NCBI GenBank assembly: GCA_029851835.1
Contig: JARKVD010000012.1
Location: forward strand, 32,830 to 96,829
Source: Clostridium sp.
GTDB lineage: Bacteria; Bacillota; Clostridia; Clostridiales; Clostridiaceae
Length of the DNA: 64,000 bases
Direction: 5' to 3'
The notes under the pieces were generated by a model. It was given only the letters and a program-made list of their open reading frames with translations, was not told the origin of the DNA and did no database searches. The position numbers were made by a program, and so were the translations under genes. Position 1 is the stretch's first letter. The number at the start of each line of letters is the position of its first letter. Of the stretch, positions 10,671 to 20,661 are shown in pieces.

Positions 10671-11531
10671 CTAAATATTATGAAGGTCTAATAGTTTTCC
10701 TAAGGTCTTTTTCATTTCTTTTCTATGAACTATTTTATCAACAAAGCCCTTCTCCAATAAAAACTCTGCCCTTTGAAAATCTTCTGGGAGCTCCTCTCCT
10801 ATGGTTTGTTGAATAACCCTTCTTCCCGCAAATCCAATAAGCGTCTTAGGTTCTGCAAGAATTATATCACCAAGCATTCCAAAGCTTGCCGTAACTCCAC
10901 CAGTTGTAGGGTCTGTTAAAACAGTAATATATAAAAGTCCTTGTTCATTATGATAAGCTAAAGCTGATGAGGTTTTTGCCATCTGCATTAATGAAAATAT
11001 TCCTTCATGCATCCTTGCTCCACCTGAACAGGTAAAAATTATTATTGGAAGCCTCTTCTTTGTTGAGTATTCAATAGCTCTTGTAAGCTTCTCGCCAACA
11101 GCGCTTCCCATGCTCCCCATCATAAAATTACTGTCCATAACACATATAACAGTTCTATAGCCTTCAATTTTCCCTTCCCCTGTTACTACAGCTTCATTTA
11201 TATTCAGCTTCTGCTTAGAAATCTGAAGTTTTTCTTCATATCCCGGGAAATCTAATGGATTTGTAGAGGTAATATTTGAAAATAACTCCTTGAAGGTTCC
11301 TTCATCAACAACCTGTTTAATTCTCTCTTTTGCTGATATTCTAAAATGGCATTCACAAGAAAAACAAACCTTTAAATTATTTTCTAAGTCCCCTCTATAA
11401 AGTATCTTCCCACAACTAGGACATTTAACCCACATACCATCTGGTATTTGAGGTTTATTGGTCTGCTCCATTCTTTCAGGTTTTACTTCTATATAAACAT
11501 TCTTTTTAAATAACGCCTTTAACTCTTTCAT
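10671..11531 (-). CDS. accD: Acetyl-CoA carboxylase carboxyltransferase subunit beta
   Basis: Four-cysteine zinc ribbon ([26 protein letters not shown]), [20 protein letters not shown]. Confidence 0.96.
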   Translation of the reverse strand: MKELKALFKKNVYIEVKPERMEQTNKPQIPDGMWVKCPSCGKILYRGDLENNLKVCFSCECHFRISAKERIKQVVDEGTFKELFSNITSTNPLDFPGYEEKLQISKQKLNINEAVVTGEGKIEGYRTVICVMDSNFMMGSMGSAVGEKLTRAIEYSTKKRLPIIIFTCSGGARMHEGIFSLMQMAKTSSALAYHNEQGLLYITVLTDPTTGGVTASFGMLGDIILAEPKTLIGFAGRRVIQQTIGEELPEDFQRAEFLLEKGFVDKIVHRKEMKKTLGKLLDLHNI

Positions 11532-11561
11532 TTTTATCCCTCATTTAGGTTAGCTAAATAC

Positions 11562-12905
11562 TTAGTATCCAAGCTCACTTGCTAAGAAACTTGTATCAAA
11601 ATCCCCACTTGCAAACTTTTGGTTAGATAAAATCTCTAGTTGAAGATCAATATTAGTCTCTACACCTTCTATAATAAATTCACTTAAAGCACTCTTCATT
11701 TTATTTATGGCTTCTTCTCTAGTTTTTCCATGAACGATAAGTTTACCAACCATTGAGTCATAGCTATGGGGAATTACATAATTTTGATAAACCGCTGAAT
11801 CTAGCCTAATGCCATTTCCCCCTGGAATGTGTAATCTTGTTATTTCACCAGGACAAGGCATGAAGTTCTTCATTGGATTCTCAGCATTAATTCTGCACTC
11901 TATTGAATGTCCTTTTAGTTCAATATCTTCCTGTAAAAAAGATAATGTCTTACCTGCTGCAACTTTAATCTGTTCTTTAATTAGATCTATTCCTGTAACC
12001 ATTTCAGTAACTGGATGCTCAACCTGTATTCTTGTATTCATCTCCATAAAGTAGAAATTTAAATTCTTATCAACTAAAAATTCAATGGTTCCTACACCTA
12101 CATAGCCTATAGATTTTGCTGCTTCAACTGCAATTTTACCCATACGTTCTCTTAACTTTTCATCAACTACAACAGAAGGTGCTTCTTCAAGAAGCTTCTG
12201 ATTTTTTCTTTGAACTGAGCACTCACGCTCTCCAAGATAAACTGTATTTCCATGTTCATCAGCTAAAAGCTGAACTTCAATATGCCTTGGCTTTTCAATA
12301 AATTTCTCCATATACATATCGTCATTTTTAAAGGAAATCATAGCTTCTTTTTTCGCTGCTACAAAATCTTTTATTAAGCTGGTTTCATCATGTACAATTC
12401 TTATTCCTTTACCACCGCCTCCAGCTGATGCTTTTATAATCACTGGGTAGCCTATTTCCTTGGCAATTTTCACTGCTTCATCCTCATTCTTAACTAACCC
12501 CTTAGAACCTGGAACAACTGGTACACCAGCAGCCTCCATTAACTGCTTAGCTCTCGATTTATCACCCATCGCTTTTATATTTTCAGAGGTTGGTCCAATA
12601 AATTTTATATTGCACTCTTCACACATCTTAGCAAAACGGCTATTTTCAGAAAGAAAACCAAACCCAGGATGTATAGCTTCTGCTTCTTTTAAAATTGTTG
12701 CACTAAGAATACTATTTTCATTTAAATAACTATCCTTAGAGGCTTTAGGTCCTATACATATACTTTCATCTGCAAGCTGAACATGTAGTCCTTCTTCATC
12801 TCCCTCTGCATACACTGCCACAGTTTTGATTCCTATTTCCCTACACGCTCTGATTATTCTAACTGCTATTTCTCCCCTATTTGCAATTAATATTTTCTTA
12901 AACAT
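11562..12905 (-). CDS. accC: Acetyl-CoA carboxylase, biotin carboxylase subunit
   Basis: MFKKILIANRGEIAVRIIRACRE; GGGGKGIR; FMEMNTRIQVEHPVTE. Confidence 0.97.
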   Translation of the reverse strand: MFKKILIANRGEIAVRIIRACREIGIKTVAVYAEGDEEGLHVQLADESICIGPKASKDSYLNENSILSATILKEAEAIHPGFGFLSENSRFAKMCEECNIKFIGPTSENIKAMGDKSRAKQLMEAAGVPVVPGSKGLVKNEDEAVKIAKEIGYPVIIKASAGGGGKGIRIVHDETSLIKDFVAAKKEAMISFKNDDMYMEKFIEKPRHIEVQLLADEHGNTVYLGERECSVQRKNQKLLEEAPSVVVDEKLRERMGKIAVEAAKSIGYVGVGTIEFLVDKNLNFYFMEMNTRIQVEHPVTEMVTGIDLIKEQIKVAAGKTLSFLQEDIELKGHSIECRINAENPMKNFMPCPGEITRLHIPGGNGIRLDSAVYQNYVIPHSYDSMVGKLIVHGKTREEAINKMKSALSEFIIEGVETNIDLQLEILSNQKFASGDFDTSFLASELGY

Positions 12906-12924
12906 ATAGTTACCTTCCTTACCC

Positions 12925-13383
12925 TTATACTCCTACAGCAAAAGTTAACTCAGCTTGGCAAACAACCTTGTCACCAACTTTAGCAGTTGCTTGACCAATT
13001 CCCATTGGTCCCTTCATTTTGATAATTTCTACTTCTAATCTTAATCTATCGCCTGGTACAACTTTTTCTCTAAACCTAGCATTTTTAATTCCACCAAAGT
13101 AAGCAATTTTACCTCTAAATTTCTCATCATATAATAATGCTATTGCTCCAACCTGTGCTAATGCCTCAATTATTATTACCCCTGGAAGCACTGGCTCTTG
13201 TGGAAAATGTCCTTGGAAAAAGTACTCATTCACAGTTACACTTTTATATCCTACTGCTCTCTTTAATGGTTCTAAACTCTCTATTGAATCCACAAATAAA
13301 AATGGATATCTATGAGGTATTATTTCTTGAATTTCTTTTATATTTAAAGATATTGTGTTCTCTAATCTTAATCTATCCTCCAT
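12925..13383 (-). CDS. fabZ: 3-hydroxyacyl-ACP dehydratase
   Basis: [31 protein letters not shown]. Confidence 0.96.
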   Translation of the reverse strand: MEDRLRLENTISLNIKEIQEIIPHRYPFLFVDSIESLEPLKRAVGYKSVTVNEYFFQGHFPQEPVLPGVIIIEALAQVGAIALLYDEKFRGKIAYFGGIKNARFREKVVPGDRLRLEVEIIKMKGPMGIGQATAKVGDKVVCQAELTFAVGV

Positions 13384-13402
13384 AAATAACTCTCCTTAAT
13401 TA

Positions 13403-13906
13403 TTACTTATTTCTTATAGCTATTAATGGCTGACCATATTCAACAACTTCACCATTTGAAACTAATATTTCTGCTATAACACCATCATTTTCACATTCAA
13501 TTTCATTCATTAGCTTCATGGCCTCAACTATACAAAGGATATCACCCTTAGAAACCTTATCGCCAACCTTTACAAAAGGCTCTGCACCTTCACTTGGTGC
13601 TGCATAAAATGTTCCTACCATAGGCGACTTAACCATAATACAGTCCTCTAATGAATTCTTTTCTATTGTAACTGCATCTTCTTTTTTATCTACTATGTTA
13701 ACTTGATTTTTTACTTCACTTGTAACTACACTCTCATTTGCAACAACAGGTACATTAATTGTATTAACCTCTTTAGCCTTCTCACTTCTATCGCTATAAA
13801 CGTTTTTGCTCATCCTTATTTTAAGTCCTGGCTCCTCTAGTTCAAGTTCTCTAAGATTAGATTCATTAACTATTTTTATTAATTTTTCTATAGCTGTATA
13901 ATCCAT
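13403..13906 (-). CDS. accB: Biotin carboxyl carrier protein of acetyl-CoA carboxylase
   Basis: C-terminal biotinylation motif VEAMKLMNEI. Confidence 0.96.
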   Translation of the reverse strand: MDYTAIEKLIKIVNESNLRELELEEPGLKIRMSKNVYSDRSEKAKEVNTINVPVVANESVVTSEVKNQVNIVDKKEDAVTIEKNSLEDCIMVKSPMVGTFYAAPSEGAEPFVKVGDKVSKGDILCIVEAMKLMNEIECENDGVIAEILVSNGEVVEYGQPLIAIRNK

Positions 13907-13909
13907 GGA

Positions 13910-15148
13910 TTATTCCTCCCATCTCTTAAATAAAAGTGTAGCATTATGTCCTCCGAAGCCTAGTGAATTTGTTAAAGCATACTTAAGTTTAGCTTCTCTT
14001 CCAACGTTAGGAACATAATCTAAGTCACACTCCTCATCCTTTTCTTCATAGCCAATTGTTGCTGGAATGAAGCCCTCTTGAAGTGCTTTTATACAAACTA
14101 TGGACTCAACTGCTCCTGATGCTCCAAGCAAGTGCCCTATCATAGATTTAGTAGAACTTACTGGTATGTTATATGCTCCCTCACCGAATACATCTTTAAT
14201 TGCTATTGTTTCAAATTTATCATTATAAGGTGTACTTGTTCCATGAGCATTGATGTAAGATACTTCATTTAATTCTATTCCTGCTTCATCAATAGCCTGC
14301 TTCATAGCCCTTGCTGCCCCTTCTCCCTCTGGGCTTGGTGATGTAATATGGTATGCATCACAAGTAGCTCCATATCCAACCACCTCTGCATATATTTTTG
14401 CACCTCTTGCTATTGCATGGTCTAATTCTTCTAATATAACAACTCCCGCTCCTTCACCCATAACAAATCCACTTCTATTCTTATCAAAAGGAGTTGAAGC
14501 TTTTTTAGGGTCCAGGCTATTGCTTAACGCTGTTAAAGCAGTGAATCCAGCCATTCCTATTCCTGTTATAGATGCTTCTGTTCCACCAGCTATTATTACA
14601 TCTGCTCTATTAGCCTTTATCATTTCGAAGGCTTCTCCAATACTGTTTGTTCCAGTAGCACAAGCTGTTACAACAGATATACATGGTCCTTTAGCTCCAT
14701 ACTTTATTGCAATGTTTCCTGCAGCTATATTCTCAATCATCATAGGTATTAAGAATGGTGAAACCTTTGTTGTGTCCTTTGTTATCATTCTTTTATGCTC
14801 ATTCTCCATAGTCCCAAGACCACCAATACCTGAACTTACTAATACTCCAAGTCTGTATTTATCCATTGTCTCTAAATCTATTTTAGAATCCTTTATAGCT
14901 TCTTCAGTTGCCACCATAGCATATTGGCAGTATTTATCCATTCTTCTAGCTTCTCTTTTATCTATAGCTACCTCTGGATTAAAATCTTTAACTTCTGCTG
15001 CAACCTTTACTTTAAAATTTTCTGTATCCATTGATTTTATAAAATCTATCCCACACTGGCTTGCTTTAACTCCATTCCAAAATCTCTCTACATCATTTCC
15101 TATTGGAGTTACTGCTCCCATGCCTGTTATTACAACTCTCTTACTCAC
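13910..15148 (-). CDS. fabF: Beta-ketoacyl-ACP synthase II
   Basis: MSKRVVITGMGAVTPIG; VTACATGTNSIG active-site Cys; NAHGTSTPYND. Confidence 0.96.
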   Translation of the reverse strand: MSKRVVITGMGAVTPIGNDVERFWNGVKASQCGIDFIKSMDTENFKVKVAAEVKDFNPEVAIDKREARRMDKYCQYAMVATEEAIKDSKIDLETMDKYRLGVLVSSGIGGLGTMENEHKRMITKDTTKVSPFLIPMMIENIAAGNIAIKYGAKGPCISVVTACATGTNSIGEAFEMIKANRADVIIAGGTEASITGIGMAGFTALTALSNSLDPKKASTPFDKNRSGFVMGEGAGVVILEELDHAIARGAKIYAEVVGYGATCDAYHITSPSPEGEGAARAMKQAIDEAGIELNEVSYINAHGTSTPYNDKFETIAIKDVFGEGAYNIPVSSTKSMIGHLLGASGAVESIVCIKALQEGFIPATIGYEEKDEECDLDYVPNVGREAKLKYALTNSLGFGGHNATLLFKRWEE

Positions 15149-15167
15149 TAGTTACTTCCTCCTATTA

Positions 15168-15908
15168 CTACATAACCATTCCGCCATCAACGTTTATAAC
15201 TTGCCCTGTAATATATGCACCATCTTCTGATGCAAGAAATGCTACCACCTTTGCAATATCCTCTGCAGCTCCAAATCTCTGAAGTGGAATTACATCTAAC
15301 ATTGCCTTTTTTACATTATCATTTAACACATCTGTCATATCACTTTGAATAAATCCAGGTGCAATTGCATTTACCGTTATTCCTCTGCTAGCTACTTCTT
15401 TAGCTATAGATTTAGTAAACCCTATAACTCCAGCTTTTGATGCGGCATAATTTGATTGTCCAGCATTTCCTATGACTCCTACAACTGATGAAATGTTTAT
15501 TATCTTTCCACCACGTTGTTTAATCATATGTGATATTACATTTTTACAAGTGTTGTACACACCCTTAAGATTTATATCTAAAACTCTATCAAAGCTATCT
15601 TCTTTCATTCTCATTAGTAAGCCATCTTTAGTTATTCCTGCATTATTTACAAGTATATCTACAGACCCAAACTCTTTTATACTTTCATCAATTAATCTTT
15701 TTCCATCCTCAAAGCAGCTCACATCACCTTTTACTAGCAAAGCATCTCCACCTAAAGCTTTAATCTCATCTGCTACTGCCTGTGCTTCACCTTCACTGCT
15801 CACATAATTTATTGTTACATTAGCTCCACGCTTTCCAAATTCCAAAGCAATTGCTCTGCCTATGCCTCGGCTTCCCCCTGTAACAACAACATTTTTACCC
15901 TTAAACAT
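15168..15908 (-). CDS. fabG: 3-oxoacyl-ACP reductase
   Basis: TGGSRGIGRAIA, NNAGITKD, YAASKAG SDR motifs. Confidence 0.95.
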   Translation of the reverse strand: MFKGKNVVVTGGSRGIGRAIALEFGKRGANVTINYVSSEGEAQAVADEIKALGGDALLVKGDVSCFEDGKRLIDESIKEFGSVDILVNNAGITKDGLLMRMKEDSFDRVLDINLKGVYNTCKNVISHMIKQRGGKIINISSVVGVIGNAGQSNYAASKAGVIGFTKSIAKEVASRGITVNAIAPGFIQSDMTDVLNDNVKKAMLDVIPLQRFGAAEDIAKVVAFLASEDGAYITGQVINVDGGMVM

Positions 15909-15922
15909 ATATTAATTCACTC

Positions 15923-16864
15923 CTATGCACCTTCACTTAAATTCTTTATGGTATTTTCTAAAGAGGCTATGTCCTCCACATTAAATACCTTAGCGTCCTT
16001 ATTAATTTTCTTTATAAATCCACTTAAGGATTTTCCTGGTCCTACCTCTATAAAAGTATCAATCCCCATATACAGCATAGACTCTATAGTTTTTTGCCAT
16101 TGAACAGAAGATTTAACCTGATTTTCTAAAAGCTCTGCTAAATTACTAAAGTCACTTAGAACTTCCCCTGTAACATTTGGGAGTATAACAACATCTGTTT
16201 TTTCTATTTTTATTTCATCTAACTCTTTTCTTAACTTCTTTGATGCCTCTCCCATAAGCTTAGTATGAAATGCACCGCTTACTGTAAGCTTAAGGCATCT
16301 TTTCACCTTTTTACTCTTTAACACTTCTATAGCTTCATCTATTAAAGGCTCTTCACCTGAAATTACAATTTGATTAGGACAATTATAATTTGCAACTGCA
16401 ATAATCCCTCTTTCTCTTAACTCTTCACAAACAGCTTCAATATCCTCCATGTTTCCACCTATTACTGCGGCCATTGCACCCTTGCTTTTATCACTGTCCT
16501 CCTTCATGAAAAATCCCCTTTTTCTAACTAAACTCAATCCATCCCCAAAACTTAAAGCGCCACTTCCAATTAAAGCTGAGTACTCTCCAAGACTTAATCC
16601 AGCCATAGCTGACGGATTTATTCCCTTAGACTTTAAGATTTCTAAAACGGCCATTGATACAGTAACTATTGCCACCTGATTATTTTCAGTAGAAGTTAGA
16701 TCTTCAAGAGGACCGTTAAAACAAAGATCTGCAATATCTTTCTTTAAGATTGAACTTGCCTTATCAAAAATTATCCTTGCTTCTTCAAAGTTCTCATATA
16801 ACTCTCTTCCCATTCCAACATACTGGCATCCTTGACCTGGGAAAATAAATCCTAGTTTTTTCAT
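15923..16864 (-). CDS. fabD: Malonyl-CoA:ACP transacylase
   Basis: FPGQGCQYVGMG, GLSLGEYSAL. Confidence 0.96.
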   Translation of the reverse strand: MKKLGFIFPGQGCQYVGMGRELYENFEEARIIFDKASSILKKDIADLCFNGPLEDLTSTENNQVAIVTVSMAVLEILKSKGINPSAMAGLSLGEYSALIGSGALSFGDGLSLVRKRGFFMKEDSDKSKGAMAAVIGGNMEDIEAVCEELRERGIIAVANYNCPNQIVISGEEPLIDEAIEVLKSKKVKRCLKLTVSGAFHTKLMGEASKKLRKELDEIKIEKTDVVILPNVTGEVLSDFSNLAELLENQVKSSVQWQKTIESMLYMGIDTFIEVGPGKSLSGFIKKINKDAKVFNVEDIASLENTIKNLSEGA

Positions 16865-16878
16865 TATTAAACCACTCC

Positions 16879-17820
16879 CTAAAAATACTCTCCAACAGCT
16901 TTGACTAACTTTTCCGTCTTTTCAACAAAGTCTTTAATTATCTCTTCACAGCTTTCTTGCTTTTTAACTAAAGCTGCAACTTGACCAGCCATAACACTTC
17001 CGTTATTTATATCTCCATCTACAACAGCTTTTCTAAGAGCTCCAATTCCCATTGCCTCTAAATCCTCTGGTGAATTTCCTCCCTTTTCAAGCTTTATATA
17101 CTCTCTTGTTAATCTATTTCTTAAAACTCTTACAGGATGCCCAGTGCTTCTGCCTGTTACAACAGAATCCATATCCTTTGCATCTATAACCTTTTGCTTA
17201 TAGTTTTCATGAACTGTACATTCCTTAGCAACTAAAAATCTAGTTCCAACCTGGAAACCTTTTGCTCCTAAAGCTAATGCTGCCATCATTCCTCTTTCAT
17301 CAGCAATTCCACCCGCTGCTATAACAGGAATATTTACTGCATCAACCACCTGAGGTACAAGAGCCATTGTTGTAAGCTCTCCTATATGTCCACCTGCTTC
17401 ACACCCCTCTGCTATTATCATATCTGCTCCGCTTCTTTCCATTCTTTTTGCTAAAGCAACGGACGCTACTACTGGAATTACTTTTATTCCATGTGACTTC
17501 CACATATCCATGTATTTACCTGGACTTCCTGCTCCAGTTGTAACAACTTTAACGCCTTCTTCACATACAATCTTTGCAACCTCATCTGCATTACTGTTTA
17601 AAAGCATTATATTTACTGCAAAAGGCTTATCTGTAAGCTCCTTTGCTCTTCTTATTTCAGCCCTTACATTCTCTGGTGTGTTTCCACCTGTTGCAATAAT
17701 CCCAAGCCCACCAGCATTAGAAACTGCACTGGCTAATGTACTATCTGCTATCCATGCCATAGCCCCTTGAATAATTGGATATTTAATTCCTAAAGCTTCA
17801 CATATATCCGATTTAAACAT
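16879..17820 (-). CDS. fabK: Enoyl-ACP reductase II (FMN-dependent, FabK-type)
   Basis: PIIQGAMAWIADSTLASAVSNAGGLGII; EGCEAGGHIGE; operon context. Confidence 0.94.
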   Translation of the reverse strand: MFKSDICEALGIKYPIIQGAMAWIADSTLASAVSNAGGLGIIATGGNTPENVRAEIRRAKELTDKPFAVNIMLLNSNADEVAKIVCEEGVKVVTTGAGSPGKYMDMWKSHGIKVIPVVASVALAKRMERSGADMIIAEGCEAGGHIGELTTMALVPQVVDAVNIPVIAAGGIADERGMMAALALGAKGFQVGTRFLVAKECTVHENYKQKVIDAKDMDSVVTGRSTGHPVRVLRNRLTREYIKLEKGGNSPEDLEAMGIGALRKAVVDGDINNGSVMAGQVAALVKKQESCEEIIKDFVEKTEKLVKAVGEYF

Positions 17821-17839
17821 ATATACCTCCTATGGTTAA

Positions 17840-17863
17840 GGTCAGATAGTTAACTACCTGACC
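17840..17863. repeat. 24-bp near-perfect palindrome in acpP-fabK gap
   Basis: GGTCAGATAGTTAACTACCTGACC, one mismatched pair. Confidence 0.75.
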
Positions 17864-17890
17864 CCGTAAAACCTGAACTCTTATATTTCC

Positions 17891-18121
17891 TTAGTTTATT
17901 TTGCTTTCGATATATTTTGATATATCTTCTACACTCTTGATATCTTCAATATCTTCATTTGGAATTTCTATATCAAGTTCTTCTTCTAAACTCATAACTA
18001 TTTCAAATATTTCTAATGAGTCTATACCTAAATCATCTGTAAATGAAGCTGTTATATTTACTTCATTTGCCTCTATACCTAACTGCTTTGCCACTACATT
18101 TTTAACTCTTTCTAATACCAT
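17891..18121 (-). CDS. acpP: Acyl carrier protein
   Basis: FTDDLGIDSLEIFEIVMSLEEE phosphopantetheine motif (DSL). Confidence 0.95.
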   Translation of the reverse strand: MVLERVKNVVAKQLGIEANEVNITASFTDDLGIDSLEIFEIVMSLEEELDIEIPNEDIEDIKSVEDISKYIESKIN

Positions 18122-18152
18122 TCTACTTTCCTCCTAAATATATATAATTTTA

Positions 18153-19130
18153 TTATTTGTTCCACTTTAATAGAGCACTTCCGTAAGTTAACCCCCCGCC
18201 AAATCCAATGATTACAATATTGCTCCCATTAGCCAGAACTCCAGCCTTATTTGCTTCATCTAACGCTACTGGAATACTTGCTCCAGATGTATTACCTACA
18301 TGCTGTAAGTTAATAATAAATCTATCTAAAGGCATCTCTACCTTTTTAGAAAAACTCTCTATCATCCTCATATTCGCTTGATGAGGAAGGATAAAAGTTA
18401 TATTTTCCTTTTCCAATTTGCTTTCATTTAATATTCTAGTGAATTCTTCATCCATAGTTTTAACTGCAAATTTATAGATGTCTTTGCCATTCATTTTTAA
18501 TTTGCCTTCAGCCTTTTCTTTTAAATGTGTATATGGATTATTAACTGGTGAACCTTCACAAGTTAATGACTCCCATTTTTCACCTACACTTTTACAACTA
18601 ATGTAATTTATGTGGCTCTCTTCATCAACACTTAAAACAACAGCTCCAGCCCCATCTCCAAATAGCACACAAGTATTTCTATCTTTCCAGTCTGTTATCT
18701 TTGATAGGACCTCTGCACCAATAACTAAAGCCTTTGTTGCTCTTCCAGTAGCAATATAGTTGTTAGCCATATCTAAAGCAAATATAAATCCACTACAAGC
18801 TGCATTAATATCAAAAGCCATTGCATTATCTGCTCCAATATTCTTTTGCACCTTACAAGCTGCTGAAGGTACTATACTATCAGCACTTACGGTAGCAACT
18901 ATAATTAGGTCTATATCTTGAGCAGCTATATTACTGTCTTTTAATGCACCTATAGCCGCCTCTGCAGCTAAGTCTGAAGTTGTTTCACCCTGTGATATTC
19001 TTCTTTCTACTATGCCAGTTCTTTCCTTAATCCATTCATCTGATGTATCAACAAGAGCTTCAATTGCTGTGTTAGACATCACATTGCTTGGCATATATGA
19101 TCCAGTACCTAGTATTCTTGAACCCTTCAC
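18153..19130 (-). CDS. fabH: Beta-ketoacyl-ACP synthase III
   Basis: DINAACSGFIFAL active-site Cys; LPHQANMRMIES; GNTSGASIPVAL. Confidence 0.96.
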   Translation of the reverse strand: MKGSRILGTGSYMPSNVMSNTAIEALVDTSDEWIKERTGIVERRISQGETTSDLAAEAAIGALKDSNIAAQDIDLIIVATVSADSIVPSAACKVQKNIGADNAMAFDINAACSGFIFALDMANNYIATGRATKALVIGAEVLSKITDWKDRNTCVLFGDGAGAVVLSVDEESHINYISCKSVGEKWESLTCEGSPVNNPYTHLKEKAEGKLKMNGKDIYKFAVKTMDEEFTRILNESKLEKENITFILPHQANMRMIESFSKKVEMPLDRFIINLQHVGNTSGASIPVALDEANKAGVLANGSNIVIIGFGGGLTYGSALLKWNK

Positions 19131-19142
19131 TCTTTTAACTCC

Positions 19143-19607
19143 TTATCTACTTTTCAAATTATACTTTTCCATAAAGAATTTATTTATTTTATCTAAAGAC
19201 TTAATTAGCACTTCTTCTTCCACCTCTGATAATCCACCTACAGTTTCATTAATCATCTCCTGATGGAATTTTTCATGAATTCTATATGCAAGTTTACCTT
19301 TTCTAGTTAAAGCTATCATTACAGCCCTTCTATCTTCTTCTCCTCTAGTTCTTTCTACATATCCTTTTTTCACTAGCTTAGTTATAGCAGTAGTTAATGT
19401 ACCAACTGTAATACCTAAATCATTAGCTACTTCTGTCATTGTTCTTGGTTTATACATTCCTATAGCTTCAATAGTATGTATCTCCGTAACTGATAAATCA
19501 TTAAGCTCACCTTGTTTTAAGGCTTTCTCCTCGATTTCCAAAATATCATTAAATAATGTTACTAATAGTTCATTTATAACTTTCCTGTTAGGATTTAAGG
19601 TTTTCAT
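19143..19607 (-). CDS. fabT: MarR-family regulator of fatty acid synthesis (FabT-like)
   Basis: MarR wHTH (MTEVANDLGITVGTLTTAITKLVKKGYVERTRGEEDRRAVMIALT); first gene of fab operon. The ORF track start (19637) is a TTG; the ATG at 19607 has SD aaaagggg. Confidence 0.85.
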   Translation of the reverse strand: MKTLNPNRKVINELLVTLFNDILEIEEKALKQGELNDLSVTEIHTIEAIGMYKPRTMTEVANDLGITVGTLTTAITKLVKKGYVERTRGEEDRRAVMIALTRKGKLAYRIHEKFHQEMINETVGGLSEVEEEVLIKSLDKINKFFMEKYNLKSR

Positions 19608-19625
19608 CGCGATTTTCCCCTTTTG

Positions 19626-19638
19626 TTTGATTTTCAAA
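19626..19638. promoter_or_regulatory. Candidate FabT-type operator 2
   Basis: TTTGATTTTCAAA (TTTGA-N3-TCAAA). Confidence 0.6.
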
Positions 19639-19641
19639 TAA

Positions 19642-19654
19642 TTTGATAGTCAAA
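19642..19654. promoter_or_regulatory. Candidate FabT-type operator 1
   Basis: TTTGATAGTCAAA (TTTGA-N3-TCAAA), abutting the -10 box. Confidence 0.68.
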
Positions 19655-19682
19655 GTATATTACTAAAAAAAAGTAAAGTCAA
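19654..19682 (-). promoter_or_regulatory. Sigma-A-type promoter of fab operon
   Basis: On - strand: TTGACT, 17-nt spacer, TATACT. Confidence 0.72.
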
Positions 19683-19779
19683 TAAATAAATTTGATTTTA
19701 ACATTTTGTTTTTATTTATCTGACTTTCTTAATATTTTGAGATTGGGCTTAGTGAACCTTATCACAAGCCCAATTCACT

Positions 19780-20661
19780 TTAATATTCTCTTGAACCGGT
19801 ATACTGTAATGGGTCTACTGGAACTCCATTAACCCTTATTTCAAAATGTAGATGAGGCCCCGTACTGTCACCTGTACTTCCAACTTCAGCTACAATTTGA
19901 CCCTTCATTACTTTTTCACCAGTAGATACTTTTAATGTGCTGCAGTGTGCATATACTGTTTCTGTACCATCACCATGATCAATCATTACAACATTACCAT
20001 AACCGCTTGCAACTCCTGAAAAATATACAGTTCCGTCTAAGGCAGCTTCAATAGGCGTTCCTGAATTAGCAGCTAAATCAATGCCCTTATGGTTATATCC
20101 ACTTCTTTGTTCTCCAAAAGTAGATGTTAATATTCCCTTAATAGGTGTATTCAAAGAATTATGAAGAAAAACTTCTTTATAAAGTTCTGAACTACCACTA
20201 CTTAGAGTATTAAATGCTACCTTTTCATTAGTTTTTAAACTTTCAGGTACAGCTTTTATATCAGCTTCTTTTTTTACTGTAAAGCTCACTAACCCTTCCT
20301 TATTTTTATCATTATACTCTATTATCCTATTTGAAATTTCCTCCTCATTTAAAATATCCTTTTCATCACATTTAATCTCCTGGTAGGATATTTTATTATT
20401 TACTTCTACATCCTTGATTTTGTCGATTCCCGAACTTCCAATATAGATATGTTTAACAATTTCGATAGCATCACTACCAACTTCCTCATTTGCAACAATC
20501 CCTATATTTACTCCGTCAGACTTCATGACTAAAGCATTTACTGCATCCTCTTCAAGGGCTCCCCTCTTGCTTTCTGGTAATCCGTTCATGGTAACCATTG
20601 TAATAATGCATAAGGTTGATACGCACACTATGACTATTTCTTTCCATAGTTTAATTTTCAT
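19780..20661 (-). CDS. Membrane-anchored M23 family metallopeptidase
   Basis: N-terminal TM; HKGIDLAANSGTPIEAALDGTVYFSG, GPHLHFEIRVNG. Confidence 0.92.
   Translation of the reverse strand: MKIKLWKEIVIVCVSTLCIITMVTMNGLPESKRGALEEDAVNALVMKSDGVNIGIVANEEVGSDAIEIVKHIYIGSSGIDKIKDVEVNNKISYQEIKCDEKDILNEEEISNRIIEYNDKNKEGLVSFTVKKEADIKAVPESLKTNEKVAFNTLSSGSSELYKEVFLHNSLNTPIKGILTSTFGEQRSGYNHKGIDLAANSGTPIEAALDGTVYFSGVASGYGNVVMIDHGDGTETVYAHCSTLKVSTGEKVMKGQIVAEVGSTGDSTGPHLHFEIRVNGVPVDPLQYTGSREY

Noticed and set aside
14520-15230. 236-aa + strand ORF
   Set aside because: Antisense to fabF; hydrophobic low-complexity product caused by codon bias of the real gene; no SD or family signature.
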